DNA from: Kuafuiihalomonas sp039024635
Lineage (GTDB): Bacteria; Myxococcota; Kuafuiibacteriia; Kuafuiibacteriales; Kuafuiibacteriaceae
DNA: 35,955 nucleotides
Direction of reading: 5' to 3'
Assembly (NCBI GenBank): GCA_039024635.1
Contig: JBCCQA010000043.1
Location: 1 to 35,955, forward strand
Made by a program: the position numbers and the translations under genes. Shown in pieces: positions 16,371 through 24,545 of this stretch; within the stretch, counting starts at the first letter, position 1; each line of letters starts with the position of its first letter. Below the pieces are notes generated by a model. That model ran no database searches, was not told where the DNA came from, and saw only the letters and a list, made by a program, of their open reading frames with translations.

Positions 16371-16969
16371 AACTCGACCCCCTTTCGGGCCCTGATACCG
16401 GCTTGGTGCGCATGTTTGATCGGCTTCATCTCCGTCACCGTGTCGGCCACGTCGATCACGGCCTGGGCTGCCTTGCGACCGGTCAGAATCACCGAAACGT
16501 GCTCGGGCTTGTTGCGGAGCACCTCAGCTAGGACTTCTGGGTCGAGGTAGTCATAGCTCGTGGCGATGTTGATCTCGTCCAAGATGACTACATCGTGCTC
16601 ACCAGTTTCGATGAGGCGGCGAGCTTCATCGAAGCCATGCTCGGCTGCCGCGATATCCCGCTGTCGGTCCTGGGTGTCCCACGTGAACCCCTCTCCAGAC
16701 ACGATGTGGGTGACCTCGGGCAGGCGAGAGAAAAACTGCCGCTCGCCCGTCTTCCAGGTACCCTTGATAAACTGGACGATCGCTACCTTCTGGCCGTGGC
16801 CCAAGGCACGAATCGCGACGCCAAAGGCCGAGGACGACTTTCCCTTGCCGTCGCCCGTGTTCACCACGACCACGCCCCGCTTCACCGTTCGCGCTTTGGC
16901 TTCGGCGTCTTTTTCCGCCTTGATCTTGCGCATCCGTTGGGCGTGTTCGTCGTCTTTGCTCTCGCTCAT
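16367..16969 (-). CDS. cobO: Cob(I)alamin/cobyrinate adenosyltransferase CobO
   Basis: This 200-aa CobA/CobO/BtuR-family enzyme transfers the adenosyl group of ATP to Co(I) corrinoids. It has the P-loop NTGDGKGKSSSAFG, QFIKGTWKTGERQFF, FTWDTQDRQRDIAAA, DVVILDEINIATSYDYL and the C-terminal IRARKGVEF. The N-terminal 30 residues are charged and helical, as usual. The ATG at 16969 lies 13 bases after the stop of the lipoprotein gene, the only non-overlapping junction of the operon. Placement in the uptake operon suggests it adenosylates incoming corrinoids as well as biosynthetic intermediates. Confidence 0.93.
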   Translation of the reverse strand: MSESKDDEHAQRMRKIKAEKDAEAKARTVKRGVVVVNTGDGKGKSSSAFGVAIRALGHGQKVAIVQFIKGTWKTGERQFFSRLPEVTHIVSGEGFTWDTQDRQRDIAAAEHGFDEARRLIETGEHDVVILDEINIATSYDYLDPEVLAEVLRNKPEHVSVILTGRKAAQAVIDVADTVTEMKPIKHAHQAGIRARKGVEF

Positions 16970-16982
16970 CGTATGCTCTTCC

Positions 16983-18302
16983 TCAAGGCAGCAAGTAGAT
17001 CGACCGCGGTGGTAGCGGTTGGTCCGTGAAGGCCTGCACGCCGTCGGCAGTGAAGCTCCCGTCGCCACCTTCCACGAAGCGCCGGAGACCCGACGAATCC
17101 TCGGACGCGTCGGGCATGACCAACAATCCGGTCTCTGCGTCGAAGGCGCCGATCCCGATGGAGAACGCGTCCCCGGCCTGAAACAAGAACGTGCTTTCAC
17201 CGCTATCGAGATCGATGACGAAAGCCTCGTCTCCAGACACACCAAACTCCCCATAGTCGACGGCGACGAATCGACTCTCATCGATCGGGATGACGTTCTG
17301 CACGGCCAGAGGCCGAGGTGCAGCTCGAGGCTCCCATGACTTCACGAGCTCTGGGGTGCCTCTAGCGAACTCCAGCAAATAGACGCCCGCAGAAGCCCGG
17401 ACCTGGCTCTCTTCGCCAAAGGGCTGCGCGAAGCCCGAGCAGGCGACGAGAACCATCGCGGGTCGACCGGGGACGGCGCGAAGACTGCCGCAGTTCCGAC
17501 TTGCTTCCGGGAGCGCAAACTCGTCGAGGGTCGCGGCCTCGACATCGACCAAACCTACTTTTCCAGGGCTGGCGGCGTCGAACTCACGGGAGAGCAAGGT
17601 GAGCCCGACGACCAAGGTCGAGTCGACCAAGGTTACCAGACTCGGACGCGCGAACACGTCGACCTCGACCGGGCCCCCGTCGCGCATGGCGGTCGCCCTC
17701 GCTGTGAAGCGGTCCAATGAGACCCGGCGACCGGTAAGCTCGAAAGTCCCGATGTCGATCTCGATGACGTCGTTCGCTTGGTCGATGACCGGCTGTCCCC
17801 CTTCGGTATTGACGCCGAAGCGACTGATCCAGCCCCGGCTTCCATCGACGACGGCCATGTCGTGGGGGTTGGTGGGGAAGCCGTCCTTGACCCTGAGCTG
17901 TCCGAGGATCTGGCCGCTTTCGAGGTCGAACCGCGAGAACACGTCGGTCTGAAAGCGGTCGAGGATATTGAGGATACCGGCTTCACCTCTGGTGGCGTTG
18001 GCCAAGACCACGTCACCCGACAGCGCCGTCACCAGGCCGGGCGCCTGGCTACCCGAGTCCAAGACGGCGGCGTCGAGGATGGATCCGTCGTCACGTAGGG
18101 TCGCGATGGCCGTCGACGAGAAGTCGCTTCGAACCACACCAAATGCTGCGGGGGGCACGTCGGTGTTGCCATTGCCATTGCCATTGCCGTTGCCGTTGCT
18201 GTTGCTGTTGCTGTCGTCGCCGCAGGCGGGCGACACGCCGAGGGCGGCGACGAATAGATACGCAGAGGCGTAAGAGGCCCGAGACGAATGAGTGCTGTTC
18301 AC
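16983..18302 (-). CDS. Beta-propeller-like surface lipoprotein (BtuG-like role)
   Basis: This 439-aa protein has a signal sequence ending in SPACGDDS, a lipobox of the ACGDD type common in myxobacteria, so Cys would be lipidated. A Ser/Gly-Asn linker (eight SN/GN dipeptides) follows, then about 380 residues of beta-rich repeats such as GFPTNPHDMAVVDGSRGWIS, DVIEIDIGTFELTGRRVSL and AFVIDLDSGESTFLF, consistent with a beta-propeller. In Bacteroidota the propeller lipoprotein BtuG caps BtuB and binds B12 tightly; the similar gene order suggests an analogous role, but I see no sequence proof. The GTG at 18302 overlaps the btuB stop (GTGA); GTG at 18320 is an alternative. Confidence 0.78.
   Translation of the reverse strand: MNSTHSSRASYASAYLFVAALGVSPACGDDSNSNSNGNGNGNGNGNTDVPPAAFGVVRSDFSSTAIATLRDDGSILDAAVLDSGSQAPGLVTALSGDVVLANATRGEAGILNILDRFQTDVFSRFDLESGQILGQLRVKDGFPTNPHDMAVVDGSRGWISRFGVNTEGGQPVIDQANDVIEIDIGTFELTGRRVSLDRFTARATAMRDGGPVEVDVFARPSLVTLVDSTLVVGLTLLSREFDAASPGKVGLVDVEAATLDEFALPEASRNCGSLRAVPGRPAMVLVACSGFAQPFGEESQVRASAGVYLLEFARGTPELVKSWEPRAAPRPLAVQNVIPIDESRFVAVDYGEFGVSGDEAFVIDLDSGESTFLFQAGDAFSIGIGAFDAETGLLVMPDASEDSSGLRRFVEGGDGSFTADGVQAFTDQPLPPRSIYLLP
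18165..18212. repeat. Hexanucleotide tandem repeat (8 units) inside the lipoprotein linker
   Basis: Eight consecutive 6-base units (GTTGCC, ATTGCC x3, GTTGCC, GTTGCT x3 on the plus strand) encode the alternating Ser-Asn and Gly-Asn linker on the minus strand. Unit number can change by slippage without breaking the frame, altering how far the propeller domain stands off the membrane. Confidence 0.85.
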
Positions 18303-20317
18303 AGAAAAGAACCTTTCCACTGAAGAGTGGCCTCGAACGAGCGCCCCGGGAGAGGGAACGCGAGGAGATCTTGGCCGAGCTCATCAAAGATGTTGCGAGC
18401 CGCGATGAGGACGGAAGCCCCGTCGGACTCGGAAAAGGCCCGAAGGCCGGCGTTGACGAAGGTCAGGGCTTGCTGAGCCACGAGGTTGGCCTGGTCAGGA
18501 AAGAAGCCGCTGCGATGGTCCACTTCGAAGAAGGTCTCGACGCCTGGACCAGGAAGCCGAGCCGTCAGCCGCTGGAACAGCCGAACGGGAACCCGCAGCG
18601 GCTGTCGCCGTTGAAAGCCTCGATTGTCGAAGCTGGTGTCGAGATAGGTCGCCGACGTGACCGACTCGACCCAGGGCCCCAACGACAGCATCAAGCCACC
18701 CTCGAAGCCTCGGCTTTCGCCTTCTCGCTCGTTGCTGAAAGCAACGGTCCTTTGGGCCGTCTGACGGGCGATGATGATGTCTTCGACGCGAAGCCAGAAG
18801 AAGCGGCCCTCCGCGCGAACGGAGAAGGGGCCCCACGTCCTATTGACGATGACCCCAGCGTCCAAGCCCAACGAACTCTCAGGAAGCAGTCGAGTATTGG
18901 CGACGACTGTATTGCGGTTTCCGAAGAGCTGAATGGTGGTGGGAAGTTTCGTGCCCGAAGTGAGGAGACCGGTGAAGGTCAGCCAATCCAGCGGCTGGAT
19001 CAAAGTCTCCAGGCGGTAGTTCGGAACGACCTCATCCAGCTCGTTGACCTCTGTTTGGCCGAGACGAGGTCGTGTCAGTCGAGCGCGTGTGAGCTGAGCC
19101 GAGACGGAGCCCCGAACCAAGAGCCTAACCCCTTCGATGGCGTTCTCGTACGTGAGCTCGCCTGCCATCACGCCGAGGTCGCGACTCGATGGTTGGTCCC
19201 CCGGGGTCGCAAAGAGGTTGTTGAGTCGGATCTCATCTCGGCGATAGAAGACAGTCGCCCCTAGGGTCAGGGAGGGGAGAAGCTCCACGAAGGCGCCAGT
19301 TCGAGCGTCCACGCTTAGGAACTCGTCCTCCGTGTCCTCTCGGTCGAGACCGACTCGGCCGAAGGGGTCCTGCACGCGGTCGGAGTCGGCGCCGAGGGCC
19401 ACGGTGGCAAACACGTCTAGGGGGCTGTCCTCGGCCGAGCCATCGAAGCGATAGCCGAGCGAGCCAAAGATCCGCGTCCGCTGCTGGCGACTGTCGAGAC
19501 TCGTTCCCGTGGCGGGGCCAGGCAGACCACGGTCCCGGTGCACGCCGAAGGAAAGGGCCGCGAGCCGGTGGGCTCCTCGTTCCCAGGAGCCATAGAAGAA
19601 ACCGTTCCCCTGAAGTACATCGGCGTTCTGTCGCTTTCGCAGGGCGTCGTCGCTCGGGTCGGCGAGGGTCGCATTGTCGTCGAGGAACTCGAAGTCGTTC
19701 TCGGAGCTCAGGATGCCGCCGGAAGCCACCGCTCCAACGGAGCCCGTGAATCCTTCGGCTTCGGCTCGGGCGTCGACCGTGTTGAAAGAGGCCGCCGTAG
19801 CCCGTGCGCCCACTCGGCGGTCGGCTGCATCCTTTGGGACCAGCCGGACGACGCCTCCGATGGTGCCCGCGCCATAGCGAATGGGCGCGCTCCCGCGAAA
19901 GAGTTCGACGCGGGCGAAGCCATCGATGGGAAAGAGTGAGAAGTCGACGGCCCCGCGGTCAGGCCCGGTGACCGGAACGTCGTCGATGAGGACGACGGTC
20001 TGGTCGAAGTCCGCGCCCCGAATGGAGACGAACTGGCCAGCCCCCAAGCCGCCCTGTCGAAACATGACGACGCCGGGTAGCTCGCCGACCACGTCGCCGA
20101 GGGTCTCGACCCGTGCAGGGCGGTCCTCGAGGTCGACGGAGTCGTGGGCGCGTGGGGCGAGATTGGACGGGCCTAGGTCCGAGCCCTGGACGACGACCAC
20201 GTCCATGTCCTTCACCCGCCACGCTTTGGACGAGACCGCGTTCGTCGACGTCTTCGTGTCTGCGACGCTCTGCCACGCGATTGCCGTGATGAGTAAAGCG
20301 AGCGAGGCCGACGTCAT
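18299..20317 (-). CDS. btuB: TonB-dependent outer-membrane receptor BtuB-like
   Basis: The 672-aa product has a signal peptide (MTSASLALLITAIAWQSVA), a TonB-box-like segment DMDVVVVQGSD, a plug domain (TLGDVVGELPGVVMFRQGGLGAGQFVSIRGADFDQTVVLIDDVPVTGP, with FARVELFRGSAPIRYGAGTIGGVV) and a 22-strand-type barrel ending in FEATLQWKGSFL, a typical aromatic C-terminus. It imports a corrinoid across the outer membrane. The ATG at 20317 fits the signal peptide; in-frame codons up to 20428 belong to the riboswitch leader. It is the first gene after riboswitch 2. The barrel alone does not reveal the ligand; the riboswitch and downstream btuCDF do. Confidence 0.9.
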   Translation of the reverse strand: MTSASLALLITAIAWQSVADTKTSTNAVSSKAWRVKDMDVVVVQGSDLGPSNLAPRAHDSVDLEDRPARVETLGDVVGELPGVVMFRQGGLGAGQFVSIRGADFDQTVVLIDDVPVTGPDRGAVDFSLFPIDGFARVELFRGSAPIRYGAGTIGGVVRLVPKDAADRRVGARATAASFNTVDARAEAEGFTGSVGAVASGGILSSENDFEFLDDNATLADPSDDALRKRQNADVLQGNGFFYGSWERGAHRLAALSFGVHRDRGLPGPATGTSLDSRQQRTRIFGSLGYRFDGSAEDSPLDVFATVALGADSDRVQDPFGRVGLDREDTEDEFLSVDARTGAFVELLPSLTLGATVFYRRDEIRLNNLFATPGDQPSSRDLGVMAGELTYENAIEGVRLLVRGSVSAQLTRARLTRPRLGQTEVNELDEVVPNYRLETLIQPLDWLTFTGLLTSGTKLPTTIQLFGNRNTVVANTRLLPESSLGLDAGVIVNRTWGPFSVRAEGRFFWLRVEDIIIARQTAQRTVAFSNEREGESRGFEGGLMLSLGPWVESVTSATYLDTSFDNRGFQRRQPLRVPVRLFQRLTARLPGPGVETFFEVDHRSGFFPDQANLVAQQALTFVNAGLRAFSESDGASVLIAARNIFDELGQDLLAFPLPGRSFEATLQWKGSFL

Positions 20318-20420
20318 CTCTTCCTGGAAGCCAGAGAAGATGTACGAGCCCAGTTGGCACACGCGCACAGACCGACGCGGCCATCGTGGCAGGTACGCCA
20401 TCCCCGAGGCGTCCATCCCT

Positions 20421-20642
20421 GTTGGCAAGGCGGGTATCCGGGCTCACGCCGTGCTCGAGTCTCGAGCGGGCTCCGTCAACCTTCCCAAGAGGTAACCCCG
20501 AAGAGCTGGTCCTCTCAGTGGCGTTGAGACGGGGCCGCGACGTTCACCGTGGCGGGTCCGCGCCGGATTCTCACCGGCTTCCCCTTTCACAGTCCTTTCG
20601 GCCTGACCTTAACCAGGAGGAGCGGTACGCGACCCTACCAAC
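20421..20642 (-). promoter_or_regulatory. Cobalamin riboswitch 2
   Basis: On the minus strand GTTGGTAGGG (20642-20633) can pair over 10 bp, two of them wobble, with CCTTGCCAAC (20430-20421) as P1. Inside lie GGGGAAGCCGGTGAGAATCC and GGCGCGGACCCGCCACGGTGAA, GCCACTGAG, GGGAAGG and the B12 box GAGCCCGGATACCCGCC. This is a full cobalamin riboswitch upstream of btuB. No strong terminator lies in the roughly 100 bases before btuB, so control may be at translation initiation, unlike riboswitch 1. Confidence 0.95.
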
Positions 20643-20764
20643 GTGGTCAAGACTTGACCGTTTGAGGACAAGCCTTTCGTCATGAATGCGCGAGCTGCGA
20701 CACCGGCGAAGACTCGGTTCGCACCAAAGAGTATGGTTCCTGCCGGAAGGCATCCTTCGTTGTG

Positions 20765-21859
20765 ATGACTGAGCAGCCCACCGACCTGGAGGCCTGCACG
20801 AACCGTGCACGAGCCACCGACATTCCGAAGTTTGACAGTGAAGTAGCCGAGCTTGCCCGTGCACGACTCGACCAACTGACCAAGCCCAAGGGTGCTTTGG
20901 GTGCTTTGGAGGACCTCATCACCCACTTGGCGGGTGCCCAGGGTCTGGTCCAACCACAGAGTCGCCCTGCCGCATCGCTCGTGTTCGCGGCCGACCATCC
21001 GGTGGTCAGGCATCATGTGAGTGCCTACCCATCCGAGGTGACGAGGGCGATGGTGAATAACATGAGATCGGGAGGGGCGGCGGCGAGCGTTCTCAGCGGC
21101 ACCCAGGGTGTCGCTCTGCGTGTCGTCGACGTGGGTGTCGATGCTCCGGTCGACCTCGGAAGCGGCGATGCCCTCTCCCCTCTTCTCAGGGAGGGTGCGG
21201 GCGACCTTCGCTCCGAAGATGCCATGACACTCTCGACTTTCGAGGCCGCCTTTTCGATGGGGCAACAGAGCGTTCGTGAGTTGGATCCGAAGCCACGCGT
21301 ACTGATCCTAGGCGAGATGGGAATCGGGAACACGACGGTTGCAAGCGCAGTGGCGAGTGCTCTTCTGGAGTGCGAGCCCAGCCGAGTCGTCGGAGCAGGC
21401 ACGGGGCTGGACACGAAGGGTCTTCGACGGAAGGTCAAAGTAGTCGAGGACGCGGTGGCTCGCCTCGAGTCTCGCCAATCCCCTCTGGAAGTGCTGCGCC
21501 GATTGGGCGGTCGAGAGCTTGCCGCGATCGCTGGCGCCACCCTCGAAGCGGTCCACCGACGCATGGTCGTTCTCCTTGATGGCTTCATCGTTTCGACGGC
21601 CGTTCTTGCCTTGGCCCGCGCCAAACCCGAGGTAGTTCCCTTTCTCGTGCCGGGCCATTGCTCTCGGGAACCTGGCCACCGGCTGGTCTTGGAGGCGCTG
21701 CTGGGACCAAAGGTGCGGCCCCTCTTGGAACTCGACCTTGCCTTGGGTGAAGGTTCAGGTGCCCTCCTTGCCCTCCCGCTGCTCGATCTCGCCGTAGCCA
21801 TTCAAAGCCAGATGGCAACCTTCTCCCAAGCTCAAGTTCCGGACAGGTCCGGCCCGTGA
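20765..21859 (+). CDS. cobT: Nicotinate-nucleotide:DMB phosphoribosyltransferase CobT
   Basis: This enzyme activates the lower-ligand base as its alpha-ribotide (normally 5,6-dimethylbenzimidazole) using nicotinate mononucleotide. The product, about 364 aa, has LDQLTKPKGALGALEDL near residue 35, VFAADHPVVRHHVSAYP, GEMGIGNTTVASAVASAL, and EGSGALLALPLLD, whose Glu corresponds to the catalytic general base. The ATG at 20765 is preferred; the GTG one codon earlier is possible. It starts 123 bases from riboswitch 2 on the opposite strand and heads operon 3. No B12 element precedes it on its own strand, so it may be unregulated by B12. Confidence 0.94.
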   Translation: MTEQPTDLEACTNRARATDIPKFDSEVAELARARLDQLTKPKGALGALEDLITHLAGAQGLVQPQSRPAASLVFAADHPVVRHHVSAYPSEVTRAMVNNMRSGGAAASVLSGTQGVALRVVDVGVDAPVDLGSGDALSPLLREGAGDLRSEDAMTLSTFEAAFSMGQQSVRELDPKPRVLILGEMGIGNTTVASAVASALLECEPSRVVGAGTGLDTKGLRRKVKVVEDAVARLESRQSPLEVLRRLGGRELAAIAGATLEAVHRRMVVLLDGFIVSTAVLALARAKPEVVPFLVPGHCSREPGHRLVLEALLGPKVRPLLELDLALGEGSGALLALPLLDLAVAIQSQMATFSQAQVPDRSGP

Positions 21860-22626
21860 CGATGCCTCCAGCCCTACGCGGGATACGGGCGGCCATGACC
21901 TTTCTGACTAGGATTCCGGTCGGAGGATTTCCATATCGCGATGCCGACTTCCGTTGGTCGACCGCTCACTTCCCACTTGTGGGTGCCTTCCTAGGGATCA
22001 TTCTGGCTGGACTCTCAATCGTCCTTCGACCCGGTTTAGGCCCAGAAGCCACAGCCGCCTCAGTTGTAGCGGCCTCGTTGCTTATAACAGGGGCCTTTCA
22101 CGAAGACGGCCTCGCCGACTCGGCCGACGCTCTCGGTGGCGCCTACGATCGCCACCGGCTCTTCGAGATCCTGAAGGATTCCCGAGTCGGCACCTTCGGC
22201 GCTTCGGCGTTAGGTCTATCGTTTCTCCTGAGGACGCTGCTGCTGGCACGACTCGACATTGGGATGGCGGCCGGACTGGTCGTGGTCCAGAGCCTGGCCC
22301 GGACGCCCCCAATCTGGATGATGGGACTGCTTCCATACGTGACGCCAGATAGTGCGGCGCGCTCACGCCTAGTTGCCAGAGCCGGTCCGGCCCAGGTCTT
22401 GGTCGCCACCGGTTGGGCTGGATTCGTCCTCGGGGTAGTCGCTTGGAGCTCGGGGTGGACGGCTACTCGTATCGCGACGCTCGTCGGAGCACTGCTGGTG
22501 GTGACCGTTCTGTGCAGTTGGCGATTCCGCGCTCGGGCAGGCGGCATCACCGGAGACTTCCTTGGCGCAACCGAGCAGGTCAGTGAAATCGTACTACTAG
22601 GGGTTCTGGCATGGCAGCTCGATTAG
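21856..22626 (+). CDS. cobS: Adenosylcobinamide-GDP ribazoletransferase CobS
   Basis: CobS is an integral membrane enzyme joining AdoCbi-GDP and alpha-ribazole (5'-phosphate) in the last loop-assembly step. The 256-aa product has AAMTFLTRIPVGG near the N-terminus, AFHEDGLADSADALGG (about residues 80-95, the Asp-rich catalytic motif), LKDSRVGTFG, and about six hydrophobic segments. It starts at GTG 21856, overlapping the cobT stop (GTGA). It overlaps cobC by 16 bases. Confidence 0.94.
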   Translation: MTMPPALRGIRAAMTFLTRIPVGGFPYRDADFRWSTAHFPLVGAFLGIILAGLSIVLRPGLGPEATAASVVAASLLITGAFHEDGLADSADALGGAYDRHRLFEILKDSRVGTFGASALGLSFLLRTLLLARLDIGMAAGLVVVQSLARTPPIWMMGLLPYVTPDSAARSRLVARAGPAQVLVATGWAGFVLGVVAWSSGWTATRIATLVGALLVVTVLCSWRFRARAGGITGDFLGATEQVSEIVLLGVLAWQLD

Positions 22627-23180
22627 TCTGCCTCCGGCATGCGCAGACGCTTGCAGCAGGTCGCTGCGTAGGCCGGACTGACGTCTCGACGAAGCTGCTT
22701 CCGAAAGAAGCCTCCGATAAGATGAGGGAAGAACTCAGTACCTGGTGTCGTTCAGCCAAGGCTGGGCTTCCGCCTTGCTCGGTATGGTCCTCTCCGCTGA
22801 GTCGATGTCAGGCGCCAGCCGCGCACTTGGCTGCCTACCATGGCGTGAAGATGAGCACGGATCCCAGGCTTCTTGAGCTCGACTTTGGCGAGTGGGAAGG
22901 GCGAACCTGGGCCGAACTCGAACGCGAAGATGGCGAACGACTCTTAGCTTGGATGAACGATTGGAGAGTAAAAGCGCCTCCTGCTGGGGAGACTACCGAG
23001 GCACTCACGAAACGCGTCTCGTCTTGGTGGCAAGAGCAATCGACTCGTTCTGGTCTTCACGTACTGGTTGCCCATGCAGGTGTCGTGAAGGCCCTCCTTG
23101 TCATGGGGGGTTGGACTTGGGACGACGCCATGTCCTATCCCATTCCCCACCTTCGGGCCATGGCACCATTCGAGCAGTAG
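22611..23180 (+). CDS. cobC: Alpha-ribazole phosphatase CobC (histidine phosphatase)
   Basis: This 189-aa member of the histidine phosphatase superfamily removes the 5'-phosphate from alpha-ribazole phosphate or cobalamin phosphate. It has the phosphohistidine motif CLRHAQT (His about residue 9), SSPLSRCQAPA, LELDFGEWEGRTWAELE, PPAGETTEAL and the second catalytic His in VAHAGVVKALL. The position after cobS supports the assignment over a generic phosphoglycerate mutase-like protein. It ends 12 bases before the convergent GTPase gene. Confidence 0.9.
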   Translation: MAARLVCLRHAQTLAAGRCVGRTDVSTKLLPKEASDKMREELSTWCRSAKAGLPPCSVWSSPLSRCQAPAAHLAAYHGVKMSTDPRLLELDFGEWEGRTWAELEREDGERLLAWMNDWRVKAPPAGETTEALTKRVSSWWQEQSTRSGLHVLVAHAGVVKALLVMGGWTWDDAMSYPIPHLRAMAPFEQ

Positions 23181-23192
23181 GGAGCGATGTTA

Positions 23193-24423
23193 TCAGCGCT
23201 GTGCGGCTTGAAGGTCAGGGAACGGGTTCGTGAGTCGGGCCCAAGCCGTGCTGCGCTGTGCAGCGATCTTCGAGTCCAACAAACACTCATCGAGCCGAGA
23301 ACGTATTCTCTTCTCGTTCATGTCTTGCCCGATGAACACCAACTGCTGGGACCGGTCGCCGAAGCGCTCATGCCAGCCTGGCTGCTCGTCGGGGCGCTCG
23401 CCCGGAGAGAAACTCCAGTGATCTCGATCGACAGCCGCCCACCAATACCCGGCGGCATTCGCGGTACGAACACCGCCGACGAGAGCATACTCATATGCGA
23501 CCTCGTGGTTCGCGGCTATCCAGAAGAACCCCTTCGCGCGGAGAACGCCCGACCACTCATCATCGTCGTGAATAAGCTTCCAAATCTTCTCTGCGTCAAA
23601 GGGATGCGAGGTGCGATAAGTGAAGCTCGAAATGCCGTATTCCTCGGTCTCCGGAGTATGTTCACCCGCGAGTTCTCGAACCCAACCCGCAGAGGCTTCG
23701 GCTTTCTCGTAGTCGAACAGGCGCGTGTTGAGCACGCAGTCTAGCGGGACCTGACCCCTCGTCGCCATGATGATTTTCGCTCCTGGGTTGAGAGCCCGTA
23801 CGATGGCCTTGACCTCCAGAGCATGCTGATCGGTCACGAGGTCGAGCTTGTTCAGCACGATGACGTTCGCAAACTCGACCTGGTCGACGAGCAGCTGGGA
23901 GACCGTTCGGTGGTCGTTTTCGCCCAACGATTCGCCGCGGTCGGTCAGAGCTTCGGCAGCGGAGTACTCACGAAGAAAGCTATTCGTATCGACGACGGTG
24001 ACCATCGTGTCGAGGCGGGAGATCAAGCTCAGGCTCACCCCATCTTCGTCTTCGAAGGTGAAGGTCTGCGCCACCGGGATAGGTTCTGAGATGCCGGTCG
24101 ATTCGATGAGGAGGTAGTCGAACCGGTCTTCCTGAGCCAGACGAAAAACCTCGGCCAACAGATCGTCACGCAGGGTGCAGCAGATACAACCGTTCGACAT
24201 TTCTACCAGCTTTTCCTCGGTACGGGAGAGTTCCGCCCCGCTCGACGAGGGTCGCGTCGATATTGACCTCGCTCATGTCGTTGACGATGACCGCCACGCG
24301 GCGACCTTCTCGGTTGTTAAGCACCTGGTTGAGCAGCGTCGTCTTCCCTGCACCAAGAAAACCTGAGAGCACAGTCACGGGGAGGCGCGCCGGAGCCGGT
24401 GGGTCCTGCTGCGTTCGGATCAT
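23193..24423 (-). pseudogene. COG0523 (CobW/ZagA-type) metallochaperone GTPase, frameshifted
   Basis: The first part (ATG at 24423) has Walker A SGFLGAGKTTLLNQ and VIVNDMSEVNIDATLVERGG. The rest, in another frame, has AELSRTEEKLVEMSNGCICCTLRDDLL (family CxCC metal motif), LIESTGISEP, VIVLNKLDLV, and a C-terminal domain with GYWWAAVDRDHW, GDRSQQLVFIGQDMN and LDECLLD, typical of zinc-responsive ZagA/ZigA members of about 400 aa. The two frames meet at the C4 run at 24236-24239 (G4 in the gene), where one or two bases must be lost or gained to restore the protein. All motifs are intact, so a sequencing error or recent mutation is likely. Despite sitting near cob genes, the subfamily looks zinc-related rather than CobW proper. 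Confidence 0.85.
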
Positions 24424-24475
24424 CAACCTGCGTAGCTCCACATGGACCTGAGAACATTGCAGACGGATCGTAAAT

Positions 24476-24488
24476 GCAAGTGACTTGC
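24476..24488. promoter_or_regulatory. Candidate operator palindrome between divergent genes
   Basis: GCAAGTGACTTGC is a perfect 13-base palindrome about a central G, within the 122-base gap between the GTPase start (24423) and the oxidoreductase start (24546). COG0523 genes of this type are commonly under Zur control, so a metal regulator is one candidate, but I cannot match the half-site to a known Zur box for this lineage. Confidence 0.35.
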
Positions 24489-24545
24489 GATTAGCCGACG
24501 GTCCCCCTAAGTCTAGGATATGGCCGAGGACGGGGTGGAACACTG

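Noticed and set aside
18165..18212. Possible CRISPR or minisatellite
   Set aside because: Units are six bases without spacers and encode an in-frame Ser/Gly-Asn linker.
23193..24423. CobW in the strict sense (cobalamin synthesis GTPase)
   Set aside because: The C-terminal WW...GDR.Q.LVFIG...LDECLLD pattern and separate divergent promoter fit zinc-type ZagA/ZigA members better.
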